A DNA stretch of 64,000 bases, from contig JAXLTL010000001.1 of assembly GCA_046330075.1 (NCBI GenBank), forward strand, positions 558,001-622,000, given 5' to 3'. Positions 16,865 to 26,224 of this stretch are shown here, piece by piece (the stretch's first letter is position 1; each line of letters begins with the position of its first letter). Source of the DNA: JAJTFW01 sp046330075. GTDB taxonomy: Bacteria; Bacteroidota; Bacteroidia; AKYH767-A; OLB10. The position numbers and the translations under genes were made by a program. Under the pieces are notes generated by a model. The model saw nothing but the letters and a program-made list of their open reading frames with translations, did no database searches and was not told the origin of the DNA.

Positions 16865-17747
16865 GTTCAGTATAGATTCGTTGTTGAGCTGCCAGTAAGG
16901 TATTTTGCAGAAGTCCGATAATGGTCATTGGCCCTACTCCACCCGGTACCGGAGTGATATACCCCGACCGCGGAGCTACTGAGTCAAAATCCACATCTCC
17001 GGCCAGTTTAAATCCTTGTTTTAACTGAGCATTGGGAATACGGGTCATTCCTACATCAATCACAACAGCACCTTCCTTCACCATATCTCCAGTAATAAAG
17101 TACGGCTTCCCAATGGCAGCAACCAGAATATCGGCCTGCAACGTAATTTCCTTCAGGTTTTTGGTCCGGCTGTGCGTGAGTGTTACCGTGCAATTGCCGG
17201 GGTAAGTGTTTCTGGATAAAAGAATGGACACCGGAGTACCTACAATATTACTTCTTCCAACCACGACACAATGTTTACCTTCTGTTGGAATTTTATAACG
17301 TTCCAATAGCTGCATGATGCCCTTAGGAGTGGCCGGAATGTAGGCCGGTAATTCTTCCACCATTCGTCCAAGGTTAACAGGATGGAATCCGTCGACGTCC
17401 TTTGATGGCAAAATGGCTTCAGTAATTTTACTGACACTCATATGAGCCGGTAATGGTAATTGTACAATAAAGCCATCAACCTCTTCATCTTCATTTAATC
17501 GTTTTATTTCATCCAGTAAGATCTCTTCAGAGATCGAGGCATCGAATTTTCGCAGCGTACTTTTAAAGCCAACTTCACCACAGGTTTTGATTTTATTTCC
17601 AACGTAGGTTTGAGAAGCTCCATCCTCACCCACTAAAACTGCGACCAGATGAGGAGCACGTTTTCCGGAGGCGACCATCGCTTCCACTTCTGCTTTGATT
17701 TCAGATTTAATCTGCTGAGAGGTCAGCTTTCCGTCTATCAGTTCCAA
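16854..17747 (-). CDS. folD: Methylenetetrahydrofolate dehydrogenase / cyclohydrolase
   Basis: FolD interconverts 5,10-methylene-THF and 10-formyl-THF with NADP, supplying one-carbon units. The 297-residue product shows QTYVGNKIKTCGEVGF with the catalytic-region lysine, DGFIVQLPLPAH, KDVDGFHPVNLGR, the Rossmann VVVGRSNIVGTPVS and the C-terminal PVPGGVGPMTIIGLL. The start is TTG (17747-17745): an in-frame stop lies only four codons upstream and no ATG is available near MELIDGK. It sits 18 bases after ffh and overlaps queE, in one minus-strand operon. Confidence 0.96.
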   Translation of the reverse strand: MELIDGKLTSQQIKSEIKAEVEAMVASGKRAPHLVAVLVGEDGASQTYVGNKIKTCGEVGFKSTLRKFDASISEEILLDEIKRLNEDEEVDGFIVQLPLPAHMSVSKITEAILPSKDVDGFHPVNLGRMVEELPAYIPATPKGIMQLLERYKIPTEGKHCVVVGRSNIVGTPVSILLSRNTYPGNCTVTLTHSRTKNLKEITLQADILVAAIGKPYFITGDMVKEGAVVIDVGMTRIPNAQLKQGFKLAGDVDFDSVAPRSGYITPVPGGVGPMTIIGLLQNTLLAAQQRIYTEHVV

Positions 17748-17765
17748 GTTGTTTCCGGCTAATTA

Positions 17766-19097
17766 TTAATTTTTCCGCATGGGCATATTACGCATCATTT
17801 TCTGCGCATTCCCGGAGGTAAACATTTTCATCATTTTCCGCATCTCTTCAAATTGCTTTAGTAATCGGTTCACTTCCTGAATGGAAGTACCGCTACCTGT
17901 TGCAATCCGCTTTCTTCTGCCACCGTTCAAAATTTCCGGACGTTCCCGCTCTTCAGTAGTCATTGACTGTATGATCGCTTCAATGTGTTTAAAGGAGTCA
18001 TTATCGATATCGATGTCCTTCATAGCTTTTCCAACTCCGGGAATCATCGCCATCAGATCCTTGATATTTCCCATTTTCTTGATCTGCTGCAATTGATTGA
18101 GAAAATCGTTCAGGTTGAACTGATTCTTTGCAATTTTCTTCTGCAACTCCGCCGCTTCCTTTGCATCAAACTGCTCCTGGGCCCGCTCTACCAGCGAAAC
18201 GATATCTCCCATGCCCAGAATCCGGTCAGCCATACGGCTGGGATAAAAGACATCAAGCGCTTCCATTTTCTCTCCGGTACCAACAAACTTTATCGGTTTA
18301 TTGACAACAGATTTAATGGATAAAGCCGCTCCACCACGAGTATCACCATCCAATTTAGTCAGAACCACTCCATCAAAATTGATGCGGTCATTGAAGGCTT
18401 TTGCAGTGTTTACAGCGTCCTGTCCGGTCATGGAATCCACCACAAAAAGTGTCTCCTGAGGGTTCAGAAATTTCTTCAACCGGGCAATTTCATCCATCAT
18501 TTCCTCGTCAACCGCCAAACGGCCTGCTGTATCGACGATGACAGTATTCAGCCCATTATTTTTCGCAAACTCAATTGCATTCTGCGCAATACTCACAGGA
18601 TTTTTATTCTCCCGTTCAGAATACACCTGTACCCCGATCTGCTCTCCCAGCACATGGAGCTGGTCAATCGCAGCCGGACGGTATACGTCGCAAGCTACCA
18701 GTAATACCTGCCGGCCTCTTTTCGATTTCAAAAGATTCGCCAGCTTTCCACTCAAGGTAGTTTTACCAGAACCCTGAAGACCCGACATCAGGATAATACT
18801 CGGTGAAGCCTTCAGATTGATGTCGATAGCATCTCCACCCATTAAAGCTGTAAGCTCCTCGTGAACAATTTTTACCATCAGCTGACCGGGCGAAACACTG
18901 ATCAATACATCCCGGCCGAGCGCCTTTTCCTTAACAGTATCCGTAAACTGTTTGGCTACCTTGTAGTTAACGTCAGCATCCAGCAGGGCTTTACGCACTT
19001 CTTTCAGGGTTTCTGCGATATTGATCTCAGAAATTTTACCCTGACCTTTTAATAACTTGAACGCTCTGTCGAGCTTATCCGATAAATTCTCAAACAT
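17766..19097 (-). CDS. ffh: Signal recognition particle protein Ffh
   Basis: Ffh (SRP54) binds signal sequences emerging from the ribosome and, with the 4.5S RNA and FtsY, delivers them to the membrane translocon. The 443-residue protein has an N domain, a GTPase G domain with GLQGSGKTT (about 110-118), DTAGR and TKLDGD, and a Met-rich M domain ending in MMKMFTSGNAQKMMRNMPM. All expected parts are present. It starts 63 bases after the lptD-like gene and leads the folD-queE-ompA part of the operon. A near-consensus -7 box (TAAATTCG) lies in that gap and may provide its own promoter. Confidence 0.97.
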   Translation of the reverse strand: MFENLSDKLDRAFKLLKGQGKISEINIAETLKEVRKALLDADVNYKVAKQFTDTVKEKALGRDVLISVSPGQLMVKIVHEELTALMGGDAIDINLKASPSIILMSGLQGSGKTTLSGKLANLLKSKRGRQVLLVACDVYRPAAIDQLHVLGEQIGVQVYSERENKNPVSIAQNAIEFAKNNGLNTVIVDTAGRLAVDEEMMDEIARLKKFLNPQETLFVVDSMTGQDAVNTAKAFNDRINFDGVVLTKLDGDTRGGAALSIKSVVNKPIKFVGTGEKMEALDVFYPSRMADRILGMGDIVSLVERAQEQFDAKEAAELQKKIAKNQFNLNDFLNQLQQIKKMGNIKDLMAMIPGVGKAMKDIDIDNDSFKHIEAIIQSMTTEERERPEILNGGRRKRIATGSGTSIQEVNRLLKQFEEMRKMMKMFTSGNAQKMMRNMPMRKN

Positions 19098-19160
19098 GAC
19101 TTAGATGAAGACTGCGAATTTAACGAAAAAAACGCCTTCCCCGACAGCTATTATCAGGGC

Positions 19161-21731
19161 TTATCGGTTGTCGAAACGGTCGTTTTTGCGGGTCAGTTTG
19201 AGATCCTGCAACAAGGATGATTTCACATTAAGCTGGAAGAAAAAGTTCTGTTGAAACCCGAAAGGAACCCAGTTAACGCTCATTTCCCAACAATGCAAAT
19301 CGCGATGGATCCCCAGCGAGGTGTAGCTTAAATCCTTTTGCGTGAAATCATAACCGGAATTGTAGGAGACTTTCCACGATGGTGTCAGTTGAATATCTCC
19401 ATTGAAACTCAGGGTCTGTGTTGTTTGATCAGGAGCACCTGTATTATTTACATAATACAGATTATAACCTACCGACAATGAAAAAGGAACAGTGAAATCC
19501 AGATAATTTTCCGGATGTTTGTTTACATCTTCCAATTCTGTTTGTGATCCTTTGCCGGAAGTATAATCCCCTTTTCTTTTTGTTACGTTGAAATTTACAC
19601 TCAGATTTCCACCGGTAAACCGAGCCAGTTTTCCTGTTTTGTCGATTTCAAATGTGTTGTAGCGTTGACCGGTTTCTGTTACTGTATATGGATCGAAAGA
19701 GCCGTTCAGATACAGCGATATCCGATCCAGAATGGTAGCTCTTCCGGAGACCCCGATTACAGACAATTTCAATGAATCGGCAGCGAAATTATAATTACCG
19801 CTCATGGCAAGACTCTCCAGCAGCTTTACCTTTTTCATGGTATCGGTGGAATCCGTTTTTTGACGGATTTTCATCTCAAGGTTGTTGTCAAGAGAGAAAT
19901 TCAGCAAGGTTGATTTTCCGGATCCAGGACCACCAAAAATCCCTGTTTCGAAGATGGAATATTTTCTGGTTTTGCCTGTTGTATCGACCTGTACTTCCTT
20001 ATAATAACCATATCCCCTCTCGCTGAAATCGGGACGCCAGGAAAAACCTATGGTGGGGGTCATTACGTGACGTATGGCTGCAACTTTTGCCCTGCGAAAC
20101 TGTACCAACCCGTATAATCTGGTGCTGATGGAAGTGTTGAATCCGAAATCACGGGCTGATTTGAATCCTTGTAAGGTGTCCACCTCTATCGTCCGGGTCT
20201 CAGCATTCCAGGTTTTTTCGATGGTTTGAAGATACCAGCGTTCATTGTACGTAATACCGGGATTCACTGTAAAGAATTTACCGATAGTAAACGACGTATT
20301 AATGGGAATTGCATGGGAGATGCCATATCTGAAATTCTTCTCAGAACCAGGTTTAAAAAGCAGCGTATCCTTTGTGGTGATGGAATTCAGAAACGATGAA
20401 GTTAATCCTATTCCGATTTTCTCGTACCATCGTTCTGACCCGACTCTTGTTTTACGCTTAAATGGGGTGCGTCGGGAAACGTTGAATGCAATATTAGGAA
20501 CACTCAGACTGATATCACGCGTTTGGGTATTCTGTGTGTGTGATAAACTGGCACTAAGATTAAATGGTCGTCCGGTCCACACCTTCGACCAGGCTATGGA
20601 CGAGTTAAATGTATTGGTCAGGTAGTTGTTTGCATTGCTAAGATTATATTGATAAAACGTGCTGCTACCTGCATTTACATTGGCGGTAAAACTCACACCA
20701 GGCCGTGCCTTGGCATCCTGTGTATGTACCCACCGGATAAAAAACGATTCTTCCAGACTATAATCCGGGAATTCAGGTCTGCTGATCCTGGTTTTCGAAT
20801 AATTCACCGAAACATTGCCATTAAATCTGTACTTCCAGCTGTAATTACTATACGCATTTGCCCTCCAGCTTCCCAGCGAATATATGTCGCCGGTGAGTGC
20901 CAGATCAAAATGGTCATTAAGCCCCAGATAATATCCTCCATTTTTTAAAAAGAATCCCAGTTGCTGTGATTCCCCGTATTGTGGGAAGAGGATCCCGGAC
21001 GTTCGGCCTTTTTTATTGGGGAAGAAGCCAAATGGGATAGCCACAGGTGTTGGTACATCCATAATATGCATGTCGGCCGGACCTGTAACAACTTTATTAT
21101 TTGGGATAACTTTAATTCTGTTAGACTTGATATAATAGTGCGGATGCTCTGCATCACATGTAGTATAATATCCGTTTCGGATGAACGTAGTATTATCTGG
21201 TTCCTTCTTTACTGTTTCCCCATGTATATAACTATCCCCATCCTTGGTTGAAATTTCGGATATCTTCCCTTTTTTCGTATCAAAATTATACCTGATGCTG
21301 TCTGCCCTGAACTCATCTTCCCCTTGTTTGAACAAAGGTTTTCCCATGACCTTTCCTGTAGAATCGGGCCATCCGGAAGAATACAACAGCTTGGTGTTGA
21401 AGTCAATAGCAATGAAATCAGCATCCAGGCGGATATCTTCATACGTGATCCAGGCATGGTTATACAGGTACGCCTTTCCTGCTTCCAGATCATATACAAT
21501 TGAATCATCTGCATGATACTGAACCTTCGATTTAAAATCTTCAGCCAACTGAAGGGAATCAGGTAAAAGAAGGCTATCGGTTTGAAGCGAATCATTCGAG
21601 CCAAGCTTCAAGGTATCTGGTATTTGTCCTTGCGCCGGTGAAGAAAGGGTGATCCAAAAACAGCAGCATACGATCAACCAACAACTTAACGTTGAAAAGT
21701 TGGCATTATGTCTACTGTGTACATGACTCAT
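19161..21731 (-). CDS. LptD-like outer-membrane LPS assembly protein
   Basis: The 856-residue product has a short N-terminal extension, a hydrophobic signal segment (about 17-32), then an OstA/LptA-like beta-jellyroll (VQYHADDSIVYDLEAGKAYLY and later IHGETVKKEPDNTTFIRNGYYTTCD), and a large C-terminal barrel rich in aromatic residues. This is the Bacteroidota version of LptD, which inserts lipopolysaccharide into the outer leaflet. The partner LptE is not recognisable here. The gene is divergent from the amidase gene, and their upstream ends overlap if the longest frame of the amidase is used. A -7 element (21763-21770) lies inside the amidase's non-coding leader. Confidence 0.85.
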   Translation of the reverse strand: MSHVHSRHNANFSTLSCWLIVCCCFWITLSSPAQGQIPDTLKLGSNDSLQTDSLLLPDSLQLAEDFKSKVQYHADDSIVYDLEAGKAYLYNHAWITYEDIRLDADFIAIDFNTKLLYSSGWPDSTGKVMGKPLFKQGEDEFRADSIRYNFDTKKGKISEISTKDGDSYIHGETVKKEPDNTTFIRNGYYTTCDAEHPHYYIKSNRIKVIPNNKVVTGPADMHIMDVPTPVAIPFGFFPNKKGRTSGILFPQYGESQQLGFFLKNGGYYLGLNDHFDLALTGDIYSLGSWRANAYSNYSWKYRFNGNVSVNYSKTRISRPEFPDYSLEESFFIRWVHTQDAKARPGVSFTANVNAGSSTFYQYNLSNANNYLTNTFNSSIAWSKVWTGRPFNLSASLSHTQNTQTRDISLSVPNIAFNVSRRTPFKRKTRVGSERWYEKIGIGLTSSFLNSITTKDTLLFKPGSEKNFRYGISHAIPINTSFTIGKFFTVNPGITYNERWYLQTIEKTWNAETRTIEVDTLQGFKSARDFGFNTSISTRLYGLVQFRRAKVAAIRHVMTPTIGFSWRPDFSERGYGYYKEVQVDTTGKTRKYSIFETGIFGGPGSGKSTLLNFSLDNNLEMKIRQKTDSTDTMKKVKLLESLAMSGNYNFAADSLKLSVIGVSGRATILDRISLYLNGSFDPYTVTETGQRYNTFEIDKTGKLARFTGGNLSVNFNVTKRKGDYTSGKGSQTELEDVNKHPENYLDFTVPFSLSVGYNLYYVNNTGAPDQTTQTLSFNGDIQLTPSWKVSYNSGYDFTQKDLSYTSLGIHRDLHCWEMSVNWVPFGFQQNFFFQLNVKSSLLQDLKLTRKNDRFDNR

Positions 21732-21748
21732 TATCCCTATTATAGGCT

Positions 21749-21756
21749 TAATTTTG
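21749..21756 (+). promoter_or_regulatory. -7 promoter element of the amidase operon
   Basis: TAATTTTG matches TAnnTTTG. It lies downstream of the longest possible amidase start (21708) and 26 bases before the GTG at 21783, which supports GTG as the real start. Confidence 0.5.
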
Positions 21757-21762
21757 GACGCG

Positions 21763-21770
21763 CAAAGCTA
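21763..21770 (-). promoter_or_regulatory. -7 promoter element of the lptD-like gene
   Basis: On the minus strand this is TAGCTTTG, a perfect TAnnTTTG match 31 bases before the ATG at 21731. The two divergent -7 boxes are only six bases apart, so polymerases on the two promoters would interfere. Confidence 0.5.
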
Positions 21771-21782
21771 CAAAACGCCAAC

Positions 21783-23075
21783 GTGAAAAGGATATATTCG
21801 ATTGCATTCACCAGCCTGCTGGTTCTCTTATCGTTAACATCGGCAGGTCCTGCCAGGGATTCCTATCGGATTAAGACTGTTGTCATAGACGCGGGACACG
21901 GCGGACATGATTCAGGTTGTCTGGGTGCTTCAGCAAAGGAGAAATTCGTTGCTCTGGATATTGCGCTCAAGCTTGGTAAAATGATAGAGCAAAATTATCC
22001 GGACATAAAAGTCATTTACACCCGGAAGACCGATGTATTTATCCCATTACATGAACGTGCTAATATTGCCAACAAAGCGCATGCAGATTTGTTCATTTGT
22101 ATTCACCTGAATTCCGGCGGGAAAGGAGCCTATGGGTCAGAAACCTATGTGATGGGTAATCATAAGACGGAGGATAATCTGGAAGTAGCAAAAAGGGAAA
22201 ATGCGGCCATTCTTTTGGAAGATGATTATCAAAAGCGGTACGATGGATTTGACCCCAATTCTCCTGAAGCGAATATTATTTTTTCGCTTTACCAGAGTCA
22301 ATTCATGAGTCAGAGTCTGATGCTGGCTTCCAATATACAGGAAGAGTTTGCTGATTTCGCAGGAAGGTATAACAGAGGGGTTAAACAGGCAGGGTTTCTG
22401 GTTTTGTATAAAACAGCTATGCCTGCCGTATTGATTGAATGTGGTTTTTTAACACATGAGCCTGAAGAAAAATTCCTGGCCGGAGATAAAGGACAATCCA
22501 CCATGGCGAGTTCTATATTCAGAGCGTTTAAAGAATACAAGCTGGACATGGAGGCCGGAGGTTCTGAAAGCAAAGAATCACCGGTAAACACACCACCACA
22601 GCCCACACCGGAAAGAGACACCACTCCGGAAAAGCCGGTAGAAGTAAAGGTGCAGGATACTCCTCCTCCATCTATAAAAACTCCACCTGCAGAAACACCC
22701 GGAAAAAATCCAGCACCAAAATCACAACCCAACCCTTCCGAACCTGCAGTAGCTCCAGCTCCGGATAAAAAGCCTGTTACTACTCCTGTAAATACTCCTG
22801 ATCAACCGGAAATATTTTATGCCATTCAAATTGGTGCCAGTAAAAACCCGCAAACTGACAATGCAAAATATACGAAGATGGAAGGCGTCAAACCCTATTC
22901 CTGCAGCGACGGTTTTACCCGGTATATCATCGGAAGTTTTACAAATACCGATGCAGCCAGGAAAAAACTGAGTCAGGTAAAAGCCTCCGGGCATCCTGAT
23001 GCTTTTCTCACTGCCTTCAAGGGGAATCAGCGAATTACCGTTCAAGAGGCAGAACAAATGATCAAAAGACCTTAA
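21783..23075 (+). CDS. N-acetylmuramoyl-L-alanine amidase with SPOR domain
   Basis: This enzyme cleaves the amide bond between muramic acid and the stem peptide, splitting septal peptidoglycan. The GTG start at 21783 gives 430 residues with an N-terminal signal segment (KRIYSIAFTSLLVLLSLTS). The Amidase_3 domain shows the zinc motifs VVIDAGHGGHDSGC, ICIHLNS and VLIECGFLTHEPEE. A long Pro/Thr-rich linker (about 250-345) leads to a C-terminal SPOR-like domain (IFYAIQIGASKNPQ, RYIIGSFTNTDAARKKL) that would bind denuded septal glycan. It is followed by the MCE gene after 9 bases. An in-frame ATG at 21708 would precede the promoter and is rejected. Confidence 0.9.
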   Translation: MKRIYSIAFTSLLVLLSLTSAGPARDSYRIKTVVIDAGHGGHDSGCLGASAKEKFVALDIALKLGKMIEQNYPDIKVIYTRKTDVFIPLHERANIANKAHADLFICIHLNSGGKGAYGSETYVMGNHKTEDNLEVAKRENAAILLEDDYQKRYDGFDPNSPEANIIFSLYQSQFMSQSLMLASNIQEEFADFAGRYNRGVKQAGFLVLYKTAMPAVLIECGFLTHEPEEKFLAGDKGQSTMASSIFRAFKEYKLDMEAGGSESKESPVNTPPQPTPERDTTPEKPVEVKVQDTPPPSIKTPPAETPGKNPAPKSQPNPSEPAVAPAPDKKPVTTPVNTPDQPEIFYAIQIGASKNPQTDNAKYTKMEGVKPYSCSDGFTRYIIGSFTNTDAARKKLSQVKASGHPDAFLTAFKGNQRITVQEAEQMIKRP

Positions 23076-23084
23076 TTTCGGCCG

Positions 23085-24023
23085 GTGAAGTTATCAAAGG
23101 AAGTACAGGTAGGAATACTGATGACAGCCGCGCTGTCTGCATTGATTTGGGGTTTAAATTACCTTAAAGGCAAGGACATTTTCACAAGCCGAAACCGATA
23201 TTTTGCTGTATATCAAAATGTTGACGGCCTTGTTAGCTCCAATCCTGTATTCATGAACGGGTATCGAATCGGAATCGTTAATAGTATTGATTTTATGCCG
23301 GATAAATCCGGAAACCTTGTCGTTACCTTATTAATTGATAAGGACGTTTTTGTCTCTAAGAACTCCGTGGCCAGAATTTTCAGTTCTGACCTTATTGGAA
23401 CAAAGGCTATGCGGATTGATCTCGGAACGGACTCACAACCACTTAAAGACGAGGATACGATACATGCAGAACTTGAATTCAGCCTTGCGCAGCAGGTAGG
23501 AAAGCAGGTAGGCCCAATTAAAGATAAAACGGAGCGGTTAATTGTAACAATTGATTCCCTTGCATCCATGCTGTATAATCTGTTTGACCCAGGTACAAAA
23601 AACAATCTGAGGGAAGGAATAGGTCACTTGAATCAGACCCTGGGTTCGGTTGATCAACTGGTCTCCAATGACCGGAGTAAGTTGGGAGTTATGCTGGGAA
23701 ATTTAAGTTCAATCACAACGAATCTGAAGGAAAACAATACCGAGATCAATAATATTCTTGATAATCTTTCTGCTGTAAGTGATACACTTGCTGCCACTCA
23801 TTTTGCATCTACAGTAGCGAAAGCTGATCAGACTCTGGAGCAGATGGGGCAAGTCATGGAAAAAATCAATAAAGGACAGGGAACTTTAGGGCAACTGGTT
23901 AACAATGACACGCTTTATCAGCACCTCGATCAAAGTGCCAGAGATCTGGATGAACTTCTGAAAGACCTGAAAGCCAATCCCAAACGATATGTTCACTTGT
24001 CGGTTTTTGGCAGAAAGAACTAA
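23085..24023 (+). CDS. MCE/MlaD family lipid transport protein (first copy)
   Basis: The 312-residue product starts at GTG (23085), has one N-terminal membrane helix (about 8-24) and then the MCE domain (FAVYQNVDGLVSSNPVFMNGYRIGIV and later LIGTKAMRIDLG), followed by a helical C-terminal region with coiled-coil character. MCE proteins form hexameric channels that carry lipids between the membranes. It is encoded between the amidase and the Fe-S proteins and has no MlaE/MlaF neighbour of its own, so it may share the permease and ATPase at 27038-28583 or serve another complex. A large hairpin follows it (24041-24076). Confidence 0.88.
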   Translation: MKLSKEVQVGILMTAALSALIWGLNYLKGKDIFTSRNRYFAVYQNVDGLVSSNPVFMNGYRIGIVNSIDFMPDKSGNLVVTLLIDKDVFVSKNSVARIFSSDLIGTKAMRIDLGTDSQPLKDEDTIHAELEFSLAQQVGKQVGPIKDKTERLIVTIDSLASMLYNLFDPGTKNNLREGIGHLNQTLGSVDQLVSNDRSKLGVMLGNLSSITTNLKENNTEINNILDNLSAVSDTLAATHFASTVAKADQTLEQMGQVMEKINKGQGTLGQLVNNDTLYQHLDQSARDLDELLKDLKANPKRYVHLSVFGRKN

Positions 24024-24040
24024 TTGCTGTTTATAATTGA

Positions 24041-24076
24041 TAAGAATCGTCTCTCATAAGAGAGGAAAGATTCTTA
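24041..24076 (+). other. Large imperfect hairpin between MCE and Fe-S genes
   Basis: An 8-bp outer stem (TAAGAATC, 24041-24048, with 24069-24076) and a 5-bp inner stem (CTCTC/GAGAG, 24051-24055 with 24060-24064) enclose an ATAA loop, with a small internal loop (GT opposite GAAA). It has no T-run behind it, so it is not a classical terminator. It could be an mRNA processing/stability element or a protein-binding palindrome between the two genes. Confidence 0.55.
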
Positions 24077-24111
24077 AGTATGCTGTATTTTCGGGGCATA
24101 AAGCGCTATCG

Positions 24112-25419
24112 ATGATTGCACAATTATTATTCTTGATTCTTCTGGGAGCGGGTTCATATCTGTTCGCCAGAAAAGTTGGAGAAGTCAGACGGAATATTTT
24201 ACTGGGCAGGGATCTGACGATAAACGACAGACCAAATGAGCGATGGGCTGTAATGGCAAAGGTCGCTCTGGGTCAATCTAAAATGGGAGCCAGACCTGTT
24301 GCAGCTTTTTTTCATATGCTTATTTACGTGGGCTTTATCATCATTAACATAGAAGTTCTGGAAATTATCATTGATGGACTGTTCGGTACTCACCGGATAC
24401 TGTCTTTTATGGGAGGATTTTATAATTTTCTCATTGGCAGCTTTGAGTTTCTTGCTCTTGGAGTATTGTCCGCCTGTATTGTCTTTCTGTCAAGAAGAAA
24501 TTTATTGAAGTTAAAGCGATTCCGTATGCGTGAAATGACCTCCTGGCCGCGCACGGATGCCAACCTGATTCTCATTACAGAAATTTTTCTGATGTCGGCA
24601 TTTTTAATTATGAATGCTGCTGACAGTATTTTGCAATCGCGGGGATCAGCACACTATCATGCAGCCGGATCTTTCCCGATCAGTTCCTTACTGGTTCCCC
24701 TGTTCAATGGGATGAGTGAAGCCGGATTGATCGGACTTGAACGCTTCTGCTGGTGGTTTCATATTATCGGTATTCTGGCTTTCCTCAATTATGTTCCTTA
24801 CTCGAAACATTTTCATATACTGCTGGCTTTCCCCAACACATGGTACAGTAAGCTTCAGCCGAAGGGACAACTCTCCAATATGGAAAGTGTAACCAACGAA
24901 GTGAAGTTAATGCTGGATCCTTCTGCACCTGTTCCGCCAGCAGATCCCAATGCAGGTCCACAGCGGTTTGGGGCACGCGATGTAAAGGATCTTACCTGGA
25001 AACAATTAATGGATGCTTATTCCTGCACGGAGTGTGGCCGATGTACAAGTAATTGCCCGGCTAATCTTACGGGTAAGCTATTATCACCCCGGAAAATCAT
25101 GATGGATACCCGCGACCGTCTGGAAGAAGTAGGACGAAATATCTCCCAACACGGACCTGACCATGATGATGGCAAGACATTGCTGAATGATTATATCGTT
25201 CCCGAAGAATTATGGGCTTGCACATCCTGCAATGCATGCGTAGAGGCTTGTCCTGTTTTAATTGATCCGCTGAGCATCATCATTGACATGCGCAGATATC
25301 TGGTCATGGAACAAAGTGCAGCTCCTGCTGAACTAAACGGCATGTTCACCAAGATTGAAAACAACGGTGCACCCTGGCAATTTTCTCCTGCCGACCGACT
25401 AAACTGGACAGAAAACTAA
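24112..25419 (+). CDS. Membrane-bound 2[4Fe-4S] protein (HdrC/DsrK-like electron carrier)
   Basis: The product (435 residues from the ATG at 24112) has about five membrane helices in the first 250 residues. A soluble part with two [4Fe-4S] ferredoxin motifs follows, CTECGRCTSNCP (about 304-315) and CTSCNACVEACP (about 370-381). It resembles the (Fe-S)-binding partner of heterodisulfide-reductase-like CCG proteins, and the next gene, 11 bases downstream, encodes just such a CCG protein. Together they would form a membrane quinone- or thiol-linked electron transfer module. The longest frame begins at TTG 24037, inside the hairpin leader, and is less likely. The donor and acceptor are unknown. 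Confidence 0.85.
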   Translation: MIAQLLFLILLGAGSYLFARKVGEVRRNILLGRDLTINDRPNERWAVMAKVALGQSKMGARPVAAFFHMLIYVGFIIINIEVLEIIIDGLFGTHRILSFMGGFYNFLIGSFEFLALGVLSACIVFLSRRNLLKLKRFRMREMTSWPRTDANLILITEIFLMSAFLIMNAADSILQSRGSAHYHAAGSFPISSLLVPLFNGMSEAGLIGLERFCWWFHIIGILAFLNYVPYSKHFHILLAFPNTWYSKLQPKGQLSNMESVTNEVKLMLDPSAPVPPADPNAGPQRFGARDVKDLTWKQLMDAYSCTECGRCTSNCPANLTGKLLSPRKIMMDTRDRLEEVGRNISQHGPDHDDGKTLLNDYIVPEELWACTSCNACVEACPVLIDPLSIIIDMRRYLVMEQSAAPAELNGMFTKIENNGAPWQFSPADRLNWTEN

Positions 25420-25430
25420 CCTCAATAACC

Positions 25431-26219
25431 ATGTCTGAATTCAAAGTAAAAACGATGGCCGATATGATGGCTGGCGGTGAAAAACCTGAAATTCTATTCT
25501 GGGTAGGTTGTGCCGGTAGTTTTGATGACCGGGCTAAAAAAGTAACCAAGGCTATTGCCAGGATTCTGCATCACACCGGAGTGAGCTTTGCGGTTTTGGG
25601 AACGGAAGAAAGCTGTACGGGAGATCCCGCCAAACGTGCAGGCAATGAGTTCCTTTTTCAGATGCAGGCCATGAACAATATTATGGTGATGAATGGTTAT
25701 GAAGTAACCAAAATTGTTACCGGTTGTCCGCATTGCTTTAATACGCTGAAAAATGAATATCCTGCATTAGGAGGTAATTATGAAGTGATGCACCATAGCG
25801 AATTACTTCAGCAGCTCATTGACTCAGGGAAACTGAAAGTAGAGGGCGGAACATACAAGGGAAAGAAAGTCACATATCATGACCCTTGTTATCTTGGAAG
25901 AGCGAACGATGTGTATGAAGCACCACGTCGTGTGATCATGCGACTCGATAGTTTGATGACTGAAATGAAACGTTCCCGTGCAACCGGCTTGTGTTGTGGT
26001 GCAGGCGGTGCTCAAATGTTTAAAGAGCCGGAAAACGGCGCCAAGGATATCAATATGGAACGGGCAGAGGAAGCTTTGGAACTCGAGCCGAATGTAATTG
26101 CCGTGGCCTGTCCTTTCTGTATGACGATGTTATCTGATGGTGTTAAACTGAACAACAAGGAGCAGGAAGTACAGGTAAAAGATATTGCAGAAATGATAGC
26201 GGAAGCCATCGATCTATAA
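25431..26219 (+). CDS. CCG-domain (Fe-S) protein, heterodisulfide reductase subunit-like
   Basis: The 262-residue soluble protein has two CCG-type cysteine-rich domains. The first includes WVGCAGSFDDRAKK and TGCPHCFNTLKNEYP; the second includes HDPCYLGRANDVYEAPR, LCCGAGGAQMF and ACPFCMTML. These domains bind non-cubane or [4Fe-4S] clusters in HdrB, GlpC, LutA and succinate dehydrogenase SdhE. It is the partner of the membrane Fe-S protein just upstream. In Bacteroidota such pairs are widespread but their electron donor is not established. The gene ends the amidase-MCE-Fe-S operon. Confidence 0.88.
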   Translation: MSEFKVKTMADMMAGGEKPEILFWVGCAGSFDDRAKKVTKAIARILHHTGVSFAVLGTEESCTGDPAKRAGNEFLFQMQAMNNIMVMNGYEVTKIVTGCPHCFNTLKNEYPALGGNYEVMHHSELLQQLIDSGKLKVEGGTYKGKKVTYHDPCYLGRANDVYEAPRRVIMRLDSLMTEMKRSRATGLCCGAGGAQMFKEPENGAKDINMERAEEALELEPNVIAVACPFCMTMLSDGVKLNNKEQEVQVKDIAEMIAEAIDL

Positions 26220-26224
26220 AAAAT

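Noticed and set aside
21708..21782. Upstream extension of the amidase frame
   Set aside because: It lies before the -7 box and has no signal-peptide character; the GTG at 21783 gives a proper signal peptide.
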